NCBI GenBank assembly: GCA_048013815.1
Contig: CM106586.1
Coordinates: forward strand, 6,634,001-6,698,000
DNA length: 64,000 bases
Source: Setoptus koraiensis
Taxonomy: Eukaryota; Arthropoda
Reading direction: 5' to 3'
Shown here: piece by piece, positions 13,026 to 22,679 of the stretch
Layout: each line of letters opens with the position of its first letter
How positions within the stretch are numbered: position 1 is the first letter of the stretch
Made by a program: the position numbers and the translations under genes
The notes under the pieces: generated by a model
Databases searched by the model: none
What the model was told of the DNA's origin: nothing
What the model saw: the letters and a program-made list of their open reading frames with translations, nothing else

Positions 13026-13429
13026 TGTGTGATGATGAGGTTTAACTATAACTAATTAATAACTTCAACTAATGTCTATTATAAGGTGGGAACAATGATA
13101 GTAATAGTGAATGAGTGTCGATAAGAGTTGTATCATGTCTCTATAATGCTGGATAAACTCGTGGTAAATCTTGTCGGGTAAAACTAACCGTTTCGTCGCG
13201 CATAAACAAAACTTCGGTTCAACTTGTTCAAGTCTAGTTTACGCTTGCGCTGCTAACTTGGCGCCAAGTTCAAATAAGATTTTTTTTTCTTCTTTTTATG
13301 CTGATTATTACAAACACGCAGAAATCATTGTGATGTGGAAACACGCTTCCAAGACACATATCTATACTACATACACATGTATTTACACATATAGAATTGG
13401 TTGATCTTTCACCCAAATAACCAACCAAA
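13026..13429. promoter_or_regulatory. Divergent intergenic promoter region
   Basis: The 404 bases between the start codons of the Mad3-like gene (-) and the SLC25A32 gene (+) must hold both promoters and 5' leaders. No TATA box at a convincing position was recognised. The stretch is AT-rich with a T-run near 13280. Confidence 0.45.
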
Positions 13430-14668
13430 ATGAGCTACGAAAATCTTCTAGCTGGCATATGTAGTGGTATTACATCAACATTGGTCCTACATCCATTGGA
13501 TTTACTTAAAGTGAGATTTGCAGTCAGTGATGGTCAATCAAAACTAAAACCTAATTACAGGAATATTGGTAACGCACTAACAACCATTGTTAGAGATGAA
13601 GGCTTTAGAGGTCTCTACAAAGGAGTTGCCCCCAATTGTTGGGGCGCCGGCACATCATGGGGACTATATTTTCTATTTTATGAAAAAATTAAACACTGGA
13701 TGTCGAAAAGTAATCACAACCAACCACTCGGACCAATCAAACACATGACAGCAGGTGCTTGCGCAGGTTCACTATCAGCCGTTATAACGAATCCTATTTG
13801 GGTTGTTAAGACAAGATTATGTCTCCAGTATGGCAATTTAAATATAGCAGGAGGTGTCAATCAGTTGCCTGAAAGCAAAAGATACTCAGGCACAATAGAC
13901 GCATTTAGAAAGGTTTACAAATTTGAAGGTATACCAGGCTTATATAGAGGATTCCTGCCTGGTTTATTCAATGTCTCACATGGTTCCCTTCAGATGATGG
14001 CATACGAAGAAATGAAGAAGGCTTACATAAAACGCAACAATCTACCTAATGATCATCAGTTTAGTCAAACGCAATATTTAGTTTTCGCCAGCTTAAGCAA
14101 GATATTTGCCTCTTCATTAACTTATCCATTTCAAGTGGTACGCGCCCGACTTCAAGATCAGCACTCAAATTATACTGGCCTAACTGATGTTATTAAGAGA
14201 ACTTGGAGGTACGAATCTTATTTAGGATTCTATAAGGGTTTTCGCGCTTATATATTGCACGTAACGCCTAACATCTGTATAGTGTTCTTTGTTTATGAGG
14301 CAACAACTCATGCACTCAAGAATGGTTGAACAAGCTCACTCTAGTTGAGTCACAGACTAGTTAATTAGTATCACGAAAAGAGAGCTGACTAATTCTAGAT
14401 TTATTAGCAATCCAAAGTATATTTATATTCGTAATCGAGTATATACACACACATATATATATATACAAATACAATATATAACATCCCTCCAATTCATTAT
14501 TGTTATTGTATTGCCCTGTCTATAATCATCATCACTAGGAACGAACGGATTAGTGGATTCTACAAAGGATTTCAGCCGTCACTAATTAGAGTTGTTCCCG
14601 CCAGTGCCATCACATTTACTATCTACGAAGGTATCCTTAACGGGATCCGCAGAGAAAGAAGAGATTGA
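13430..14668 (+). CDS. SLC25A32: Mitochondrial folate/FAD carrier SLC25A32, two alternative C-termini
   Basis: A mitochondrial inner-membrane carrier of the SLC25 family. Three signature repeats are visible: HPLDLLKVRF, NPIWVVKTRL (with the Trp typical of the SLC25A32 and pyrimidine-carrier branch) and YPFQVVRARL followed by QDQHSNYTG, which is diagnostic for SLC25A32. Reading straight through gives 299 residues, stop at 14329. A donor after base 14208 (AG|GTACGA) and an acceptor before 14539 remove 330 bases and join the frame to 14539-14668, replacing the last 39 residues with a 43-residue tail containing SLIRVVPASAITFTIYE. The spliced tail looks closer to the usual carrier sequence; the read-through tail keeps GFYKGF...HVTP...FVYEA. 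Both encode the sixth membrane helix, so the terminal segment appears duplicated. Confidence 0.88.
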
Positions 14669-14875
14669 CAATAATTTAGCTCTATCCTCACAAAGAGCCG
14701 CATCCGATTTGCGCCTATAGAACCCATATATTAATGGCGTGGACGATAACAATATAATATAAAACCCAACATGCCTGAACAAGATAGTTCTGTCCTCAGA
14801 CTCAACGTTCAGGAAATGTCGAAAATTTTTCACCCTCTTCTCAAGATTTTCGACTCGCTTTATAAGCGAATTCAT
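14582..14875 (-). CDS. Small single-pass membrane protein
   Basis: A 97-residue ORF with its ATG at 14875; a GTG codon just upstream is ignored as a start. A charged, possibly helical N-terminus (residues 1-30) precedes a hydrophobic stretch around residues 36-51 and a Tyr/Arg/Arg/Lys boundary; the C-terminal half is polar. I do not recognise the family. The arrangement would suit a small organelle-membrane protein, but that is inference. It is oriented with, and lies 100 bases downstream of, the small ORF at 14976-15170. Its 3' part lies antisense to the alternative last exon of SLC25A32. Confidence 0.5.
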   Translation of the reverse strand: MNSLIKRVENLEKRVKNFRHFLNVESEDRTILFRHVGFYIILLSSTPLIYGFYRRKSDAALCEDRAKLLSISSFSADPVKDTFVDSKCDGTGGNNSN

Positions 14876-14933
14876 CACTAATCTCTGTAATTCAAATTAT
14901 TCAAATAGTGATTGTAGTTATTATAGTGGTATA

Positions 14934-14939
14934 AATAAA
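14934..14939 (+). terminator. Poly(A) signal downstream of SLC25A32
   Basis: AATAAA in the plus orientation, 266 bases after the spliced-form stop. I see no earlier AATAAA after the read-through stop, so both forms may share this end. Confidence 0.45.
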
Positions 14940-14975
14940 GTTGTTGTTATGATTCCTTATCCGTATTAATCCGTA

Positions 14976-15170
14976 TCAATTGTCAGCGGTCTTGGTTGGT
15001 TTTGCCACCTGATCACCAGATATAGATTTGGCGTTTTTTTCGGCTATTTCTTTCAAAATTGGCGAATATATGTAATAGGCAATAACGGTTTGCATAAACA
15101 TAAAAACGCCTATGGTCGTATTAGATACTCCTCTTAGGCGCCGTATTCTGGTGAACTTGTTACGGAACAT
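14976..15170 (-). CDS. Microprotein with one membrane segment, possibly PIGBOS1-like
   Basis: A 64-residue ORF. A basic N-terminus (residues 1-15, Arg-rich) leads into a hydrophobic helix at about residues 17-38 that ends in a Tyr-Tyr-Ile-Tyr-Ser-Pro sequence, followed by a charged tail. Size and plan recall mitochondrial outer-membrane microproteins such as PIGBOS1, which have a short basic start, one helix ending near an aromatic-Pro motif, and a charged tail. The likeness is weak, so I leave the symbol empty. The ORF stands directly upstream of another small membrane ORF on the same strand, so one mRNA might carry both. Confidence 0.5.
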   Translation of the reverse strand: MFRNKFTRIRRLRGVSNTTIGVFMFMQTVIAYYIYSPILKEIAEKNAKSISGDQVAKPTKTADN

Positions 15171-15367
15171 CACGTGTTTAGATCATGCTCGATCTATATG
15201 ATTAAATGATAGATTCTGACAACAAGTAGACTGATTGTCTTGAACTTGAGATTGATTTGTTAATAGGGTCGTCGGCGAATGAGACAGTGATAACCTTGTT
15301 TCTGTATCATGTTAATTTCAATTGAAAGAATCACATGTATGATATCTCATGCTTGTTTTGTTTATTT

Positions 15368-15380
15368 GCGAGCGCCCTCT
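15368..15380. promoter_or_regulatory. CTCF-like motif
   Basis: Contains GCGCCCTCT (reverse AGAGGGCGC), which fits the AGRKGGCGC core bound by CTCF in animals. The 13-mer GCGAGCGCCCTCT recurs at 22065-22077. It lies about 200 bases upstream of the minus-strand microprotein ORF, so a core-promoter element is an alternative reading. Confidence 0.3.
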
Positions 15381-15810
15381 TCCATCGATGGTCTCCACTA
15401 GAGTTGGCGCGCACAACATCATCCATTTTTGAAGAACGCAAAAAGTTCTTGCGAAAAATCTGATAGAAACTTATACAACTTACAATCAACAAAATTGATC
15501 ACCCGTCACGAGTATTAGCCAGTCAATTATGATCATGCGGATGGGTTCGGGATGAAATCTAGACAGCAACAAAATTTTTGATTGACGCAGAATTCTTGTA
15601 AACAACTATATTTTTCAAAGAAAACTGTAACTATTCCTACATCTTAGAAAATGTCCTAAAAGATCATCATTCTGAGAATTGGTTACATCTCAACAGCCAG
15701 CTGCCGATTGGCGCGAATTATTACTATTTGTATAATCATGGTTCAATCTTAGACTCCTGAAAACATGTGGATTGTATTTTCTTTACAGGTCTAGGGATTC
15801 ATATAAAATT

Positions 15811-15816
15811 TTTATT
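15811..15816 (-). terminator. Poly(A) signal of the two-Ig gene
   Basis: AATAAA on the minus strand about 145 bases past the stop at 15959. It supports the view that the two-Ig gene ends here and does not continue into further Ig exons. Confidence 0.45.
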
Positions 15817-15958
15817 TATAGAACGCATTTACACAGAAAAACAGTCGAAAACTTTAGTCAACCAAAGTTATCACCCGTTACTTACCGATCGGTAACCTCG
15901 CCTTATGTTCTGACTAGTTTTCAGGCCACTTCAATCAGTGACCTCGTAAATCGACTTT

Positions 15959-16912
15959 CTACTTACCTTGGATATCTACCTGGATGATCTTCTTGAGATC
16001 AGGATCAACTTTGTTCGAGGCGACACACTCGTAAAGACCAGAGTTCTGCGCTATAGCATCATTAACCGATAACATCCCATCGACATCTTTTAAGTTTGGG
16101 GTCTCATTGATGTTACCATTCAATTTTCTCCACTTCACTAATGGTTGTGGCTGCCCTTTGGCCAAGCAGTTTATTTTCGCTGTTCGTCCGACGGCTATTT
16201 TTATGTCTTGAGGTTCCACTAGCCACTTTAGTTCGGCTGTATAGATCACCGAGAAGGTGTTTAATCAGATAATGAAAAGTTAATAGGTAACCACGAGGTA
16301 CACACGAGTGGTAATATCATAGTTGAATTATTTAGTAAATAAGGATAATTACCAACAACCGTTAAACGTGCAGAGACACTGTCGTGACCATGGGAATTTT
16401 CCACTCGACAAGTGTAATTTCCTGCGTTAGCTACAGTGATATTGGTTATCTGCAATATTGAATGGCCTTGCTCAAACTTGATAGTATATTGTCCCCCGTG
16501 ATTGTTGTCTAGTTTGTGACCGTCCTTTGACCATTTATATCTGAGATCATAACTGTTCTCTCCATTGGACACAATACAGAACATTCCAGCGTTTGATCCC
16601 TCACTGTAGCTATCCTGTAAAGGCATGGGAAGTAACTTCGGAACACCTGAATTTGCAAATTAAATTTATTAAGATACAGATATCTGTGAATAACTATACA
16701 ACAAGCTCAATGATCGAGTGAATCGTGTCCTTATGTCTTACTGGAATTGTAATCAGTTTATTGAACTGACTGTGAGTATTCATTCACTTACTTGATTTTA
16801 GCTTATTGTTTGAATTGACGGCATCCCCTGATGACAATGTCAGAGATTGGTATATGGTAAATAGAAACAACAACCATACTGATTGTTGTCGTCGCTTGTT
16901 TGCCGCACACAT
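15959..16912 (-). CDS. Secreted Dscam-like protein with two Ig domains
   Basis: Three exons join with phase-1 introns: 16792-16912 (signal peptide with a WLLFLFTIY core), 16353-16646 (Ig domain 1) and 15967-16236 (Ig domain 2). Domain 1 reads as a Dscam-type I-set domain: EGSNAGMFCIVSNGE, YKWSKDG, and NAGNYTCRVEN carry the paired cysteines and the tryptophan. Domain 2 has KINCLAKGQPQPLVKWRK and SGLYECVASN. If the donor after 15967 is not used, the frame stops at 15959-15961, giving a protein of about 230 residues with no membrane anchor. A very short further exon (for example around 15893-15920) is possible but would also soon reach a stop. Chelicerates are known for short Dscam-related genes, and this may be a reduced member. 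A role in adhesion or immune recognition is inference. Confidence 0.75.
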
Positions 16913-18551
16913 TTGTCCGTTTGAGTCAAAATATATTGTATTCTATTATAGCTTGAAAAAGTTGATCTGATGAAAGAAATGTGATATCGATAAGAACAAT
17001 CGTCTCGGTCAACAACAGTGAGAACTGCTTATCATAGCCAAATACGATGATCTATAGATTGAGGTTTATATTTTCACAGGTAATACCAATAACCAACGAA
17101 GAAATCCAACATTTTTAGATCTGTTTTGTTTTTTTACGCATTTTTTATCTAAACAAGACCAGCTGATATGCGGTGACATATGCAATGACCGCGCCTAGCT
17201 CCGTTGTCCAAATGCAAATCCCACTGTCACAAAGTCACTATGGATATGGATCTATATTATGTTTCGATCTTTGTAACTTTATATTCAGCATATATTCCAC
17301 CTGTCAGGGTCCCTGAAGTTTAGTTCGGAATCTTCATTGCTCACTAGAATTGAAGTAAATATATTCTCTCCTTAAAGATGTTAGTCGGAAGGCGATCATC
17401 CACAGGAACGAAAGAAATTCAAATTTCTAGGCTAGTGGTTCGGTCCACCTTCTCATTTAGTTTGAATAAATTATGCTCAATGAATGAACCATTGACGTAA
17501 TGAGGGCAAATTCCCTCGACGGCTTTGTTTGACTCAGACAACTCAGACCTTCCAAATACAATGTAATAGTCCGACAGGAGATTAAGATTGCTAATTAACA
17601 ATGCACATCACTCGTAAATGTATAAAATTAGGCATCTTGAGCGATGTGAAATATTTTATCGATCATCAATATTTTATCATGATAGTCAACCTTGTTCCGC
17701 TTGGAGCTTGAGTGTTCCAATTCCGAAACATCCTTTACTGCTACATGACAGCATTATTAGGGCCAACAGAATTGGTAGTCATTCTTGCCATAAATCGATA
17801 GAAATCATGTGAAATAAAACGTAATTTCAGATGGCAGTATATATGCGTGATTGTGCAGCTACCTATTGAGTTGATTTTAAATTAAAGATTAACTCTAATC
17901 ATGTGACAACTCTTCAGGTCACCTTCTGTACATTACATTCAGAATTTATCTGATCAAACACGGACTAAAGCTTATTTCTATCGTATGACAATGTGAGCTG
18001 CCAATGGAATCATCAGCGTTTGTCATCTAGAGAATAACTGCTAGATTTGCCCAATCTAACACCTCCGAGGATGCAGTTCAGTCGCTGTGAGTGACTGACG
18101 ATGGAAGTTTTCAGACCCTACTAATCTTGCGGTAATCAGGATCTTGTTCATTCGTAATTCATTGAAAATCAGATTCCATGTGAGTTTTATTGTCATAGGC
18201 ATGACGGATGACAGACCGCCCGTGATCAGATCTTCCTAGTCATACCTCGATTTTCTCAAGTTCGTTTTCCCATCGTCGTTAATTCTCCATAAATCATATT
18301 GTTTTGTATCGAACGATAGGCAAGACAGAACTAGTGTTAGAAGTATTTTTTTTTTGTTATGACATTGAAAAATTATAACAGGGAAAGCTAAATTGTGTAC
18401 TGCTATTTAATATCTTTAATTAATAAACAAGTGCTGTTACATGAGCTTAAGCGACTTGCCAATTTGCGCATCGTTGCCCTCGGGACCGGAAACGGGTGAA
18501 TCTAATTCTCTAAAAGGGACCTCACGATCTTCAGTTCTAGAAAGGTTACGT
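16913..18551. other. Intergenic region
   Basis: AT-rich DNA between the two-Ig gene and the saposin-like gene. Only short open frames occur. One minus-strand frame (17419-17601) has a fairly protein-like composition, but no partner exon could be found. The part next to 16912 should hold the promoter of the two-Ig gene, and the part near 18551 the 3' end of the saposin-like gene; ATTAAA on the minus strand at 18406-18411 may be its poly(A) signal. Confidence 0.5.
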
Positions 18552-18993
18552 TCATGATTTGGGGCACAATGTGATCGATGCGCAGAAATCTCTATCATCC
18601 ATGTGCTTTATGATGACAGAGTCTACCACATCACGAAGAAAACTCTCCAAAGATCTTTCACAATCTAATTCGAGCTTTTTGACAACGTTAAAAAAAGTGC
18701 AAACCTTTCGCACAAATCCATCTAACTTCTTTTTATCGCTTGCTTGTTCTTTGAGGAACTTCAATGCATCTAGACAAGAATCACATATCGGAATTCCCTG
18801 TTCAGATAGGATAACTGGTCTTTGCTTTATAATCGCCGCCTCTAATCATCCGTGTTTGATGCAGAACAGGAAACAGATTAGATTAGTCACGAAGAACATA
18901 CAATTTTCAATATTTCCCATCAATAAAATACTTACCTAATGCAATAACAAAGCAGGCAACAGTCAAAAGAGACAGCGCGAATTTGGTATTCAT
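18552..18993 (-). CDS. Secreted single saposin-B-domain protein
   Basis: Two exons, 18936-18993 and 18552-18841, join in phase 1 to give 115 residues. Exon 1 is almost purely a signal peptide (FALSLLTVACFVIAL). Exon 2 carries one saposin B-type domain with cysteines in the expected order: CDSC, then VRKVCTFF, LDCERS, FCASI and LCPKS near the C-terminus. Saposin-like proteins bind or perturb lipids; single-domain secreted members in animals act in digestion, lipid transfer or antimicrobial defence. Which applies here cannot be told from sequence. It is divergent with the ionotropic receptor gene at 19892. Confidence 0.8.
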
Positions 18994-19891
18994 GATGATC
19001 ACTTGTTGAACGCGATAATGAACGATGGATTCGTCGCATAGGGTTTTGATTATCTTGATATCGTTCAAAAATGGGCCTTTAAATTAGAAGTGTCAATCTT
19101 CGAAGTGTCAATCTTTGTTTCTGAAAATTCAAAAAAATCTTCCACTTACATACCACAATATCTGCCTGAAGTCGTTCTAGCTAACGAATAAACAAAAAAT
19201 TTATGATTTCGTTTATAATCTCATCGGCAATATTCTCGCTGTTTCTCACCATGGGGTGGATCAAATTGGCGAAAACGCTCAGTTGCAGTTTATAGTATGG
19301 TTACGATCAGATAGTGAGAAGCACAATCACAGAGACTAAAACAGACACGCAGCTTCGATGGATCTATGAATATAATAACAATTTGTCAATCATTAATAGA
19401 TATCCGTCGACAGATAGAAAGCAGTTTACCTGACATTTTTTTCGAATTTTTCCACCTATGAAGTACTTGCACTGTCGTCAATTAACTTCTAGTTCATTAA
19501 CAACAGCTGTCTAACTGTGAGCCTTCGCAGGGCAGAAATGCCCCACATCCGTCACTATAGTTGTTTTGGCATAGTTTTTCTCTCCTAGGTTCGTCCATTC
19601 ATACTATTGTTCTCGTAGTCGGTGTCACATTTTATTCAAGAGTGATGTCAATCATTAATGAAAAAGTACATTCGTCAACGTAATTCAATAGATGGACGAA
19701 AAGTATGGTGACAAAGATATTGCAGTGGTCGTGAGAACTGCAATTGCGCACTTGCTTTCGATTCGGAGTCCGATTTGTAATCGTTCGTTTTCGGGCTGGT
19801 CAGTACGAGTGTCTCAATGATAGAAACCAATAAATAATTAATACCAAGAACTTTGCATGCAATTCAAATCTTTCAATGTTTATCTTCTACA
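18994..19891. promoter_or_regulatory. Divergent region between saposin-like and receptor genes
   Basis: About 900 bases of AT-rich DNA between two start codons pointing away from each other. Promoters for both genes are expected here, but no specific element is recognised. No coding exon is supported. Confidence 0.4.
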
Positions 19892-21785
19892 ATGTGGCCT
19901 CTTGGAATAAAAAAACAAGTGAAAACTAGTGGTGCTCTTTTAGAGCTCATATTCCTCTTCTATTTGCTTCTAGGAGATGCAGTCTTCATGGAGGGGGCAG
20001 TCTGGACAAAATATCAAACCAGGAGGTATCTCACCAACAAGACCTTATTCGTTTCAGTTATAGTGAGAGAGCCATTTGTAATATTCAATAAAAATGGGCC
20101 AGCTCGCATCAAGGATATAGCGATGGCTGATGATAAAAATTCAACTACATTAGAAGAATATCAGGCCGACGTTTCCGATCCACAAAACTATTCAGGCGTT
20201 GCCGTTGAGGTTCTCGAACGTTTGTCGCAAATGTTTCGCTTTAAGTATCGTTTTCTGCGCAGGAAAGACGGCCTATTCGGATCAAAAGGGCGCGATGGTA
20301 CATGGAATGGTCTAATTGGTGATGTTTATCGAAATATATCAGATATCGGCCTAAGTGCCCTATCCATCACGATGGAACGGATGTTGGCGGTTGATTTTAG
20401 CCGGGCATATTTTGTAGAGACGACCGCAATATTGATCCCTAAACCGGAGGAGGAAAAAAATTATTTTGCCATATTCCAACCATTTTCGATGAGTGTTTGG
20501 CTAATATTGTTGGTCACCATATTAAGCTTAATTATGCTCATACCCTTAATGTCGTGGTTTGAATTTGGGACCAAAGAAACAACAACAAAAGGCATCGCTC
20601 ACGGCGGCATCGCTTCGAAACATTGCTTCTCATCGAAACGCAAACGAAGTTTGTCGATAAGGCAGTCGCTTCGTGACACAGAGGTCAAACATTATTGGGT
20701 GCAGCAATTTTACTATGCGGTTTCGTGTGTCATCAATATACTTTTGATAAGAGGTTCGTTATATACTTTCACCATCTACATGTTTGATCACATTCATCTA
20801 GTAGTTCGTTAATTTATATATGCTTTATATAATCAAATCAACTTGATTATGTTGATCCTCTCGCTTCGTTATCGTTGTCGCGCTAAACAGATATTGAGAA
20901 TCCGCCAAGACAAAACCCGATCAGGATACTGTTGTGCGTTTGGTGGTTGAGTACAACAGTTATAGTAAACATTTACTTTGGTATATTATTTGGACAACTG
21001 GTGGTACCCCGTGTGCCTCGCTCTATAGACACATTGGAGGAGCTGGCTAACCAGGACAAGATCAAATGGAGTGTCACCAGAGGTTCAGCGACATATGATC
21101 TATTTTTGAAATCGGCCCCCGATTCAATCTATGCGAAAATTGGCCGAGCTATGGAGAATGCCACGAGTGCCGAGTATGGTATCAATCGAACATTGAATTC
21201 TGGCTGGGCATTTATAAGAGAAAAATCAATTCTGACATTCAAGGTAAGCTTTGTCGATTGATAGAATACTGCGGACAATGAATAACAAAGTTTGTCAGAA
21301 ACAACTAACACATGTGCTCATTGTACTGTGGCCCATGATTGAAATAGATTTCAGAGTATCACACCCGTATGAAACAATGCAAAATGAAACTTGCCAAAGA
21401 GGAGTTTTTCTCAGTTGGATTTGGGATCGCCTTCAAAAAGGGTGCCCCTTACGTCAGTGCCTTTGACTCGGCTATCGGAATGATGATAGAGAATGGATTT
21501 GTGGCAAAATGGCAAGCTCAATACTGGCCCACGAAAAATGTCTACACTCAATGCGACGATGGACCTACAGAGGGCGAGCCTCTGTCCATGAAGCATTTTC
21601 TAAGTATCTACCTGGTCTGCTCATTGATCATACTAACTTCGGCTGGAATATTGTTGTATCAATCAACTCACAAGCATATATTCGTTGGCCAAATGAAACC
21701 ACTCATAATTAGAATGGTTCAATGGATACGAAATAGCAGGAAGAACAGGCAAATGATGATTGGTGGTAACGCGGCTACGGCCTGA
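19892..21785 (+). CDS. Ionotropic receptor (variant ionotropic glutamate receptor)
   Basis: Exons 19892-20753, 20891-21243 and 21348-21785 join to about 550 residues. The order is signal peptide, ligand-binding lobe S1 (GVAVEVLERLSQMF, DGTWNGLIGDVYRNISDIG, LSITMERMLAVDFSRAYF), membrane segment M1 (MSVWLILLVTILSLIML), pore region (YYAVSCVINILLI), a long hydrophobic M3 (CVWWLSTTVIVNIYFGILF), lobe S2 and last helix M4 (SIYLVCSLIILTSAGILL). There is no large amino-terminal domain, and M3 lacks the SYTANLAAF motif of true glutamate receptors; both fit the IR family. The S1 arginine (in TMER) and an S2 glutamate (in REKSIL) that contact amino-acid ligands in related receptors appear kept. A chemosensory or synaptic role is inferred. 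The first donor (GAG|GTTCGT) is not a strong consensus but restores phase exactly. Confidence 0.82.
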
Positions 21786-22679
21786 CGTGGTTGCTGCTCG
21801 AATTATGTAGTCGCTAATTTCCATTGGATGCACATTGTCTTAGCGGATGCCTTTAGCGAGCGGTCCGATCCGGGCGGATTTCTTACCAGACTTGCCACGT
21901 CTGAATCATAAATCAGGGCTGATATCGATCAAAATTAATACAAATCAATTAATAGTAGTGGTAGATGATTAATTGTTTTAGTGCGGCAATTGTTAGAGGC
22001 CTTAGGAACGATCAACAAACTATGACCAGTGGCCAGTACTCGGCAGCTCATGGTTGTTTTGTTCGCGAGCGCCCTCTCGCCGAGATTCTCACAACTAGGG
22101 TGTGTAAACAGTTCGTGCTGCGACGCGCGCACGATTGTCCGTCAGCACCGTGCGCTCTGTTCTCTTCTCTCACTTGTAACGTGGTGCTTGACCAGAGCAG
22201 TTCGCAACAAAGCTCACCTGAAACGCTCTCATTTCGAGGCACACAGCATATCAAACGACCCCAAGACAAATTTAGTTTTTTACACACATAGCTGCAACAA
22301 GAAATATTCAAGATAATCAAGACACGTTCATAGTGGCCACATCAATCGGTGAAGCAACAAGATGAGAATGCCAGCGATAGAAAAATAATCAGATCCAGCG
22401 AATTTGTCCGCCGAATCGCCCCCCAAAGCAACACATGTTCAGTTTTTTATCATCAAAATCCCCATGTCGACCACTTGACTCAACGCTCTAGCTCACTAAG
22501 AGAGCGTTTTTTGTGAGCCAACAGCGCCAATCTCACAGCTAATTTATGATAATTAAATCTGAACCATTCGCTCGCCATCTCACACATAAAACACACACAC
22601 ACACATACACAAACGAACAACAAGCTTGACAGATGAGTCCCCAAGAATAATCAGCATTCTAGTGAAAAAGCCTGAGAGA
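21786..22679. other. Intergenic region before the Ig transmembrane gene
   Basis: No gene is recognised. The start codon at 22680 implies a promoter and 5' leader somewhere in the right half. A copy of the 13-mer GCGAGCGCCCTCT lies at 22065-22077 and an AC run near 22590. Confidence 0.45.
22065..22077. promoter_or_regulatory. CTCF-like motif, second copy
   Basis: Same 13-mer as at 15368-15380, including the GCGCCCTCT core, in the gap between the receptor gene and the Ig transmembrane gene. The two copies bracket the block of secreted and receptor genes at 15.4-22 kb. Confidence 0.3.

Noticed and set aside
17419-17601. Minus-strand 60-codon frame with protein-like composition (DYYIVFGRSELSES), vaguely like the end of a lipocalin
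   Set aside because: No signal peptide, partner exon or lipocalin GxW motif could be found upstream on the same strand, so it is not supported as a gene.
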